Of a stretch of 64,000 bases of DNA, positions 58,582-64,000 are shown in pieces. Positions within the stretch are counted from its first letter, which is position 1; each line of letters begins with the position of its first letter. Under the pieces are notes generated by a model, which searched no databases, was not told the DNA's origin, and saw only the letters and a list, made by a program, of their open reading frames with translations. This DNA is from RHLJ01 sp048058975 (GTDB taxonomy: Bacteria > Bacteroidota > Rhodothermia > Balneolales > Balneolaceae): assembly GCA_048058975.1 (NCBI GenBank), contig JBLLNP010000007.1, forward strand, positions 284,572-348,571, given 5' to 3'. Made by a program: the position numbers and the translations under genes.

Positions 58582-59484
58582 TTAGTTTAATTTTGCCTGT
58601 GCTTCGGTGATCAATTTTGCGACCTCCTCTTTCGAGATATGTTCAGTATTGTTGCAGTAATGGCAGGAAATCTCCTGGCCTTCACCTGCCATATCTTTGA
58701 GGTCTTCAATATTCAGCATTGAAAGAGCATCCATAAATCGCTCTTTTGAACAACGGCAAAAGAAATCGACTAACTGACGATTCAATTCTTTTACCTTGAT
58801 CGGAGAAAGAGCACTATGCATGATTTCGTCAATGTATTGCCCTCCGGCAAGAAGTTTGTCAACAGGAGGGAAAGATCCCAATCGTTCCTGGAGCATATCA
58901 ATCTGTCCTTCCGGGGCGCCGGGAAGGCGCTGAAGCAGGATTCCTCCAGCTTCTGTTATCTCACCGTTTTCATCAATACCGATATCCAGAATTACCGCGG
59001 ATGGAATCTGTTCGGATTGAGCCAGATACTGGGCGACATCCGAATTGATGTCTCCGTTTACAATTTCGATGCTGCTAGTTCTTGGTTCTGCTTCGTTATA
59101 TAAAACTTTAGTGAAGGTGAGAATCCCCAAACCAATTCCTTCTCCGATATGAATATCCGGGTTCGTATAATCCAGTTCAGCATCAGGATTTGCCACATAG
59201 CCACGAATTTCACCCAGGCTGTTTGCTTCGGCTGTGATTGATCCAACGGGTCCATTTCCATCCAGACGTAGCTGTATCCGTTCTTCTTTTTTAAGTTCTG
59301 ATGCAAGTAACATAGCAGCAGTCAAAGATTTCCCCAATAACACAGTATTAAGTAAAGAAAGATTATGTCGTTTCTTTGCTTCCTTTACTACATCTGTAGT
59401 TTTAACTACCGAAATTTTAAAATGTCCGTCTTCTGTAATGCCTTTTATCAGCCGATCCTTAAATGCGTAATCCTCTCGATTCAT
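58582..59484 (-). CDS. hslO: Hsp33 redox-regulated chaperone
   Basis: Holdase chaperone activated by oxidation. 300 residues, with the N-terminal domain DRLIKGITEDGHFKISVVKT and the conserved GPVGSITAEA. The C-terminal redox switch is C-R-C (FFCRCSKERF) and CHYC (ISCHYCNN), the four zinc cysteines. Heads a three-gene operon with a TATCTTTG promoter box about 28 nt upstream. Confidence 0.95.
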   Translation of the reverse strand: MNREDYAFKDRLIKGITEDGHFKISVVKTTDVVKEAKKRHNLSLLNTVLLGKSLTAAMLLASELKKEERIQLRLDGNGPVGSITAEANSLGEIRGYVANPDAELDYTNPDIHIGEGIGLGILTFTKVLYNEAEPRTSSIEIVNGDINSDVAQYLAQSEQIPSAVILDIGIDENGEITEAGGILLQRLPGAPEGQIDMLQERLGSFPPVDKLLAGGQYIDEIMHSALSPIKVKELNRQLVDFFCRCSKERFMDALSMLNIEDLKDMAGEGQEISCHYCNNTEHISKEEVAKLITEAQAKLN

Positions 59485-59511
59485 AACCTATTTTAGTGGG
59501 ATTTAAAAAAG

Positions 59512-59541
59512 CAAAGATAAGGAGAAAATGAAGTGAAAGAA
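59512..59541 (-). promoter_or_regulatory. Candidate promoter of the hslO operon
   Basis: Minus strand: TATCTTTG (59512-59519), an exact -7 match, with TTC (one base from TTG) 19 nt upstream at 59539-59541. Confidence 0.5.
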
Positions 59542-59593
59542 TGCAGTTTTTGGTTATTGAACTGATAAGATTTGAAAATGTAATAAATATGGT

Positions 59594-59638
59594 TCCCCTG
59601 AACCTGTTTGACAACAGGTGCGATTATTTCAGGATCTT
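59594..59638 (+). repeat. CCTGAACCTG...TTTCAGGATCT repeat
   Basis: Variant of the 31006-31051 and 52956-52982 elements: CCTGAACCTGTTTG-ACAACAGG and terminal TTTCAGGATCTT. It lies in the 255-bp hslO-dehydrogenase gap, followed by GATCCGGGATCAAGTCCGGG at 59693-59712. Confidence 0.55.
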
Positions 59639-59739
59639 AGTGGTGGCATTGACTTAGTACATTCGTTGAAAGATCGTCTTATCCTATAAAAGATCCGGGA
59701 TCAAGTCCGGGATAACGACAGAAAAAAGCAAGGAAGTTA

Positions 59740-60915
59740 CTACCTTCTATCCGTCATATACATCTCTCCAAGACGACCAGAGAAGTGGCTTTTTGAAGAG
59801 TACTTCGATTTCAATCTAGCAACGGAAGCAATACGTTCTTCCGCGAGAATATTTGAGGCTTTATGGGCTGGGATGCCATGGTCCTCCGAGTACTTGAGAA
59901 TATTGAGCGTAGTATCATAAATCTTCTGCGTGCGGCTCATTGCATGTTCACGGTTATACCCTTCCAGCTCGCTGGAAATATTAATAATTCCTCCGGCATT
60001 GATCACGTAATCCGGGGCGTAAATGATCCCCTTATCCAATAGAACCTGACCGTGTTTATCTTCTACATCCAGCACGTTATTGGCACCACCAGCAATAATA
60101 TTGCACTTGAACTGCTCTATTGTATCGTCATTAATTACACCGCCAAGAGCACAAGGAGTAAATATGTCCACATCCAGGCCATAAATTTCATCCGGAGAAA
60201 TTACCTCTGCTCCGATTTCATTAGCAAGAGATTGAGCTTTTTCGGTATAGATATCAGTAATAAATAACTTTGCACCTTCTTTAGCGGCATGTTTCGCAAA
60301 ATAAGAGGCCACATGTCCGGCACCCTGAAGAGCTATTCGTTTTCCGGAAAGAGAATCACTTCCATAGGCTTTTTTAGCACAGGCTTTCACACCCATATAC
60401 ACTCCGAAAGCCGTAACCGGAGAAGGGTTCCCGCTTCCGCCCAGCGTTTCAGGTATACCAGTCACATATTTAGTTTCAGAATAAATCCACTCCATATCCT
60501 GCACTTCCATACCAACGTCTTCGGCGGTGATATAGCGGCCACCAAGGCCATCCACGAAACGACCAAAAGCCCGGAATAAAGCTTCATTCTTATCCGTGTG
60601 AGGATCGCCAATAATCACCGCTTTACCCCCGCCAAGGTTAAGTCCAGAAATTGCGGATTTGTAGGTCATCCCGCGGGATAAACGTAGTACATCCTTAAGG
60701 GCGGCCTCCTCGTTTTTGTACATCCACATTCGCGTTCCACCAAGAGCCGGGCCAAGTGTAGTGTTGTGAATGGCTATAATTGCACGCAAACCGGTTTCAG
60801 GATCAGAACAGATTACAACCTGTTCATGGTCCTTGCTTTGCATGGCATTAAAAACAGGAAAGTTCGGGTCTTGATCGTTATTTATTTTATTCTCTTTCAA
60901 TGGGGATTCTATCAT
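59740..60915 (-). CDS. Leucine-type amino acid dehydrogenase (Glu/Leu/Phe/Val family)
   Basis: NAD-dependent dehydrogenase of 391 residues that deaminates a branched-chain amino acid to its 2-oxo acid. Motifs: GPALGGTRMWMYKNEEAALK, SGLNLGGGKAVIIGDP with the catalytic Lys, and the Rossmann GAGHVASYFAKHA. The length and the motif LGGTRMW favour leucine or valine dehydrogenase over glutamate dehydrogenase (usually >410). It could generate branched-chain starter units for fatty acids, by inference. Monocistronic. Confidence 0.9.
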   Translation of the reverse strand: MIESPLKENKINNDQDPNFPVFNAMQSKDHEQVVICSDPETGLRAIIAIHNTTLGPALGGTRMWMYKNEEAALKDVLRLSRGMTYKSAISGLNLGGGKAVIIGDPHTDKNEALFRAFGRFVDGLGGRYITAEDVGMEVQDMEWIYSETKYVTGIPETLGGSGNPSPVTAFGVYMGVKACAKKAYGSDSLSGKRIALQGAGHVASYFAKHAAKEGAKLFITDIYTEKAQSLANEIGAEVISPDEIYGLDVDIFTPCALGGVINDDTIEQFKCNIIAGGANNVLDVEDKHGQVLLDKGIIYAPDYVINAGGIINISSELEGYNREHAMSRTQKIYDTTLNILKYSEDHGIPAHKASNILAEERIASVARLKSKYSSKSHFSGRLGEMYMTDRR

Positions 60916-61215
60916 GAATATTTATTTTTGTGGAACCGCTTCCAAAGTTCTCGTTTTATTAGGCTAAAATCCAAACTAAAAACGAAGAAGATGAAATATT
61001 GGTTGAATAAACAGGTTATCATTTATAGTGATTACTAACGATCAGAAAGTTATCAATCAGAATGAAAACAAAGTTTTAAATCTTATAAAGACTTTGAACG
61101 CGTGAAAGTAGTCAACAAAATTGTATTTTAAGATCAATTAAGTGCAGAGCACTTTGGTGTTTCGGTTTGGTCGCCGGATAGCCTTTTATGTATAAAAATA
61201 AAAATAAGGTAAATC
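60916..61215. other. Divergent gap dehydrogenase-recJ
   Basis: 300 bp without a gene. On the minus strand GAACTTTG (60943-60950) with TTG at 60972-60974 (21-nt spacer) is a candidate dehydrogenase promoter. I see no repeat or clear promoter for recJ; the region is AT-rich. Confidence 0.4.
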
Positions 61216-62919
61216 ATGTCATTCCGCTGGGTGTACGCACAGCCGGAGCAGAAGGAACGCGTGCCCATTTTACAGCAGGCGCTCGGAGTTCCGGAGAAAA
61301 TAGCCCGATTACTGGCTATCCGTGGCATAGAAAATTATGATAATGCAAAGACTTTTTTCAGACCTACTATAGATCTTCTACACGATCCCTTCATTATGAA
61401 GGATATGGAGCAGGGTGCAGAACGGCTTGCTCTGGCTATACGTAAAAGCGAAAAAGTGCTTGTTTACGGCGATTATGACGTAGATGGTACTACAGCTACG
61501 TCGTGTTTATACACTTTCCTGAAAGAATTTGGGGTGGAAGCAGATTATTATATCCCGCACAGATTCAAAGAAGGATATGGTATCAATCCAGAGGGAATCC
61601 ACTACGCAGAAAGCATAGGTGCAAAACTGATAGTCTCAGTCGATTGTGGAATTACTGCCATAAACGAAGCTAAAGAGATTAAAGAAAAAGGGATGGAACT
61701 GATTATCTGCGATCACCATACGGTGGGCGATGCCATTCCTGATGCTGTTGCAGTGCTGGATCCTAAGCGCCTTGATTGTGACTATCCATTTGACGGGTTG
61801 TCTGGAGCAGGAGTTGGTTTTAAACTCATTCAGGGAACTTTGAAACGTTTGGGGCTTCCTGATTCTATCGCCTACAAATTCCTTGACCTGGTAGCGATTT
61901 CAATCGCTTCCGATATAGTCCCTATTATTGATGAAAACCGAATTTTGATGAAGGCCGGACTCCAGATGATCCAAAGTTCTCCAAGAGTTGGTATAAAAGC
62001 GCTGATGGAGCTCATCAAAATGCCGGCGGAGGATATCACTACCTCGAAGATTGTATTTTCGATTGGACCCCGAATTAATGCAGCAGGAAGAATGGGTGAT
62101 GCGACTACTGCGGTTAAACTGATGATCGCGGAATCCTATTCAGAAGCAAAAGCTCTGGCTTATGAACTTGAGTCTATAAACCTGAAACGCAGAGATAAGG
62201 ATTCTCTGACAATGGAAGAAGCACTTGCCCAGATTGATGACGATCTGGATATGGATGAAATTTCAACTCTAGTTCTCTACAAAGAAGATTGGCATCTGGG
62301 AGTGATTGGGATTGTAGCTTCCAGGCTTGTGGATATGTTTCATCGCCCTGCTGTGATGCTTAGTAACGTGGATGGTAAAATCAAAGGCTCAGCCCGAAGT
62401 ATCAAAGGGTTTAATATTTATGACGCAATGAAGCAGTGTGAAGATCTTCTTGAACAATTTGGAGGACACGAGTTTGCAGCCGGCCTTACACTTGAAGAGA
62501 AAAACCTTCCGGAATTTCGTCGCCGCCTGAATCAGATTGCCTATCGCGGACTTTCCGGTTCCAAATTCGACCCGGAACTATCTATTGATTGTAAGCTTGA
62601 TCTCAAAGAAATCGACATGAAATTCTGGAAGTTGCTGGCTCAGTTCAAACCTTTCGGACCAGCTAATTTACGCCCGACTTTCGTTTCCGAAGGTGTAGAA
62701 GCGGTAGGTATTCCTACGGTCGTAGGCAATGGCCATCTGAAAATGAAAGTTAAGCAAAATGGTTCCGGTATTTTTGATACAATAGGCTTTAATATGCACG
62801 AATTTCTTCCATCAATAAGGGGAGGAGAAAAGTTCGACATCGCTTATGTGCTGGAAGAAAATTTTTGGAATGGCCGCCGTACTTTGCAGATGCGATTAAA
62901 AGATATCCATCTTTCTTAA
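61216..62919 (+). CDS. recJ: Single-stranded-DNA-specific exonuclease RecJ
   Basis: 5'-3' exonuclease of recombination and mismatch repair. 567 residues. The DHH phosphoesterase domain has VYGDYDVDGTTATSCLYTFL, SVDCGITAINEA and ICDHHTVGD (the DHH). The DHHA1 domain has GPRINAAGRMGDATTAVKLM and GHEFAAGLTL, and a C-terminal OB fold (KPFGPANLRPTFVSE) follows. A DnaA-box word (62926-62934, TGTGGATAA) lies 6 bp after its stop. Confidence 0.96.
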   Translation: MSFRWVYAQPEQKERVPILQQALGVPEKIARLLAIRGIENYDNAKTFFRPTIDLLHDPFIMKDMEQGAERLALAIRKSEKVLVYGDYDVDGTTATSCLYTFLKEFGVEADYYIPHRFKEGYGINPEGIHYAESIGAKLIVSVDCGITAINEAKEIKEKGMELIICDHHTVGDAIPDAVAVLDPKRLDCDYPFDGLSGAGVGFKLIQGTLKRLGLPDSIAYKFLDLVAISIASDIVPIIDENRILMKAGLQMIQSSPRVGIKALMELIKMPAEDITTSKIVFSIGPRINAAGRMGDATTAVKLMIAESYSEAKALAYELESINLKRRDKDSLTMEEALAQIDDDLDMDEISTLVLYKEDWHLGVIGIVASRLVDMFHRPAVMLSNVDGKIKGSARSIKGFNIYDAMKQCEDLLEQFGGHEFAAGLTLEEKNLPEFRRRLNQIAYRGLSGSKFDPELSIDCKLDLKEIDMKFWKLLAQFKPFGPANLRPTFVSEGVEAVGIPTVVGNGHLKMKVKQNGSGIFDTIGFNMHEFLPSIRGGEKFDIAYVLEENFWNGRRTLQMRLKDIHLS

Positions 62920-62937
62920 GATTCTTGTGGATAACTA

Positions 62938-62968
62938 TTGTATGTAGGTGGCAAAGGCGCTATCTTTG
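62938..62968 (+). promoter_or_regulatory. Promoter of tRNA-Phe
   Basis: TTG (62938-62940), 20-nt spacer, TATCTTTG (62961-62968), an exact consensus match ending 13 nt before the mature tRNA; the same distance as in front of tRNA-Asp. Confidence 0.75.
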
Positions 62969-62981
62969 CAGCCCTTTCTAC

Positions 62982-63054
<73 letters not shown>

Positions 63055-63064
63055 CAGAAACCTA

Positions 63065-63097
63065 AAGCCTCTTACACTTTGTGTGAGAGGCTTTTTT
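63065..63097 (+). terminator. Rho-independent terminator after tRNA-Phe
   Basis: AAGCCTCTTACAC pairs with GTGTGAGAGGCTT (one wobble), three-base loop, then T-run. Confidence 0.88.
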
Positions 63098-63111
63098 GTT
63101 GAATCGGGTTT

Positions 63112-64000
63112 TCAATACCCGGCAGCCTGCCCATCAACTCTGGATTCGGAGGCTCCGTAATAAACCCCGGTTTCCAAGTCGCGCATAATGGCCTGAAAAC
63201 GACCAAAAAAACCTTCTCCAACTCTTACCCGGTGTCCCATTGCTCTGAGATCCCGAACTACTTGTCGGTCAACCGTGCTTTCGAAGGTGACTAAGCCAAC
63301 GTTTGTGAGATGATCGCTTAGGGCATCCGTTGGTTGAGTAGAGCCGGAATGTGCCCACCGTAGAGCATCACCAGCCTGTTGCATATTCATGCCAAAATCA
63401 ATCACATTGGTTATTAAGCTTATATGACCCATTGGCTGATACGCTCCTCCCATATTTCCAAGTGTCATGAAAGGCTTGCCATCCTTCATAATAAATCCGG
63501 GGATAATAGTATGGAAGGGACGTTTTCCGGGCTCATATACATTTGGATGTTCAGGATCGAGTGAAAATAGTTCGCCCCTGTTCTGAAAACTAAAACCTGT
63601 ACCTGGAACTACAAAGCCGGTTCCCATTCCACGAAAATTACTTTGAATAAGGGAAACCATATTGCCGTATTGGTCGGCAGTGGTAAGATAAATGGTATCT
63701 CCATCTTCGAGAACATCTACTCCGGTTGAGATGTCTTCCCGGGCGGTCTCCCCAATTAGTTTTCTTCTTTCGGCAGCATATTCTTTGGAAAGCAAGGTTT
63801 CATAAGGGATTTCGTAAAAGTCAGAATCTGTATAATGCTTGGCACGATCCTCAAACACCAGCTTTTTGGCTTCTATAAACAGGTGAAAGGTTTCTGCGGT
63901 GGCAAATCCCGTTTCACTTAATTCATAACCTTCCAGAATATTCAGCATCTGTAGCACAGCTGTTCCCTGTACGTTACCGCCCACCTGATACACATCATAG
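63112..64000 (-). CDS. ggt: Gamma-glutamyltransferase (partial, N-terminus off window)
   Basis: C-terminal ~296 residues of a gamma-glutamyltranspeptidase, which cleaves or transfers the gamma-glutamyl group of glutathione-like peptides in the periplasm. The frame continues past the window edge (YDVYQVGGNVQGTAVLQMLN), so the GTG at 63991-63993 is an internal valine codon, not a start. The self-processing site is DTIYLTTADQYGNMVSLIQS, with the nucleophile Thr in place of the TTH motif's first Thr. Also GMGTGFVVPGTGFSFQNRG and TLGNMGGAYQPMGH. Convergent with tRNA-Phe. Confidence 0.92.
   Translation of the reverse strand, partial: YDVYQVGGNVQGTAVLQMLNILEGYELSETGFATAETFHLFIEAKKLVFEDRAKHYTDSDFYEIPYETLLSKEYAAERRKLIGETAREDISTGVDVLEDGDTIYLTTADQYGNMVSLIQSNFRGMGTGFVVPGTGFSFQNRGELFSLDPEHPNVYEPGKRPFHTIIPGFIMKDGKPFMTLGNMGGAYQPMGHISLITNVIDFGMNMQQAGDALRWAHSGSTQPTDALSDHLTNVGLVTFESTVDRQVVRDLRAMGHRVRVGEGFFGRFQAIMRDLETGVYYGASESRVDGQAAGY

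Overview
The window looks like a chromosomal segment from a Balneolota (Balneola/Gracilimonas-like) or otherwise Bacteroidota-related marine bacterium. The evidence is a secreted nuclease with a type IX-style C-terminal sorting domain (NYPNPFNP start), a short GyrB without the proteobacterial insert, the rpmB-rpmG-DUF4295 ribosomal cluster, Bacteroidota-type promoters (TTG, 20-21 nt, TAnnTTTG) in front of rpmB and both tRNAs, few Shine-Dalgarno sequences and many dispersed palindromic repeats. The phylum is inferred from these traits; no ribosomal RNA gene is present to settle it.

Layout. 1-1.7 kb: rpsP (partial) and ffh. 1.8-3.5 kb: a lipoprotein gene bracketed by two inverted 46-bp palindromic elements, then a PIN toxin-antitoxin pair. 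3.5-9.4 kb: fabI, ruvC-ruvA, a PhoB/PhoR-like two-component pair, a mannose-1-phosphate guanylyltransferase and a PhnP-like hydrolase. 9.4-14.8 kb: a small conserved protein, an outer-membrane protein, glutathione peroxidase, tRNA-Asp, and mnmG-rsmG followed by a WYL regulator; two parS-like palindromes lie at the start of rsmG. 14.8-19.3 kb: gyrB-gyrA. 19.5-23.8 kb: rpmB-rpmG-DUF4295, yqeY-like, cvpA-like, tyrS-xth, and a MarR regulator with a perfect 20-bp operator. 24-31 kb: uvrB, tyrA (chorismate mutase/prephenate dehydrogenase), a structured leader and a 1076-residue secreted nuclease. 31-37.5 kb: accessory region with two copies of a 360-400-bp repeat, DUF1643, a cytochrome lipoprotein, an M24 peptidase, an HNH nuclease, an MDR oxidoreductase and a DUF3127 protein. 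37.5-43 kb: DUF72-DoxX, a tandem pair of secreted paralogues, prfC, a GNAT and a lytic transglycosylase.

43-46.6 kb holds the most unusual system: a BlaI-type repressor and a BlaR1-type M56 metalloprotease whose sensor is a YwqK/MORN-like repeat domain, followed by two genes that appear to be duplicated free-standing copies of the protease's last transmembrane segment plus sensor. All four genes overlap by 4 nt, and two BlaI-type operators 20 bp apart sit on the promoter.

47-52.9 kb: lpdA-lipB-lipA (lipoate metabolism), plsY-gpsA (phospholipid synthesis) and an AlbA_2 protein. lpdA-lipB is flanked by inverted copies of a 94-bp element. 53-64 kb: an IscA-type protein, a LytS/LytR-like pair beside a secreted protein, an hslO operon with a type II NADH dehydrogenase, a leucine-type dehydrogenase, recJ, tRNA-Phe and a partial gamma-glutamyltransferase.

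Most of the window is housekeeping sequence. Novelty is concentrated in the BlaR1-derived sensor operon, the parS-like sites, the leader upstream of the nuclease and the repeat families.
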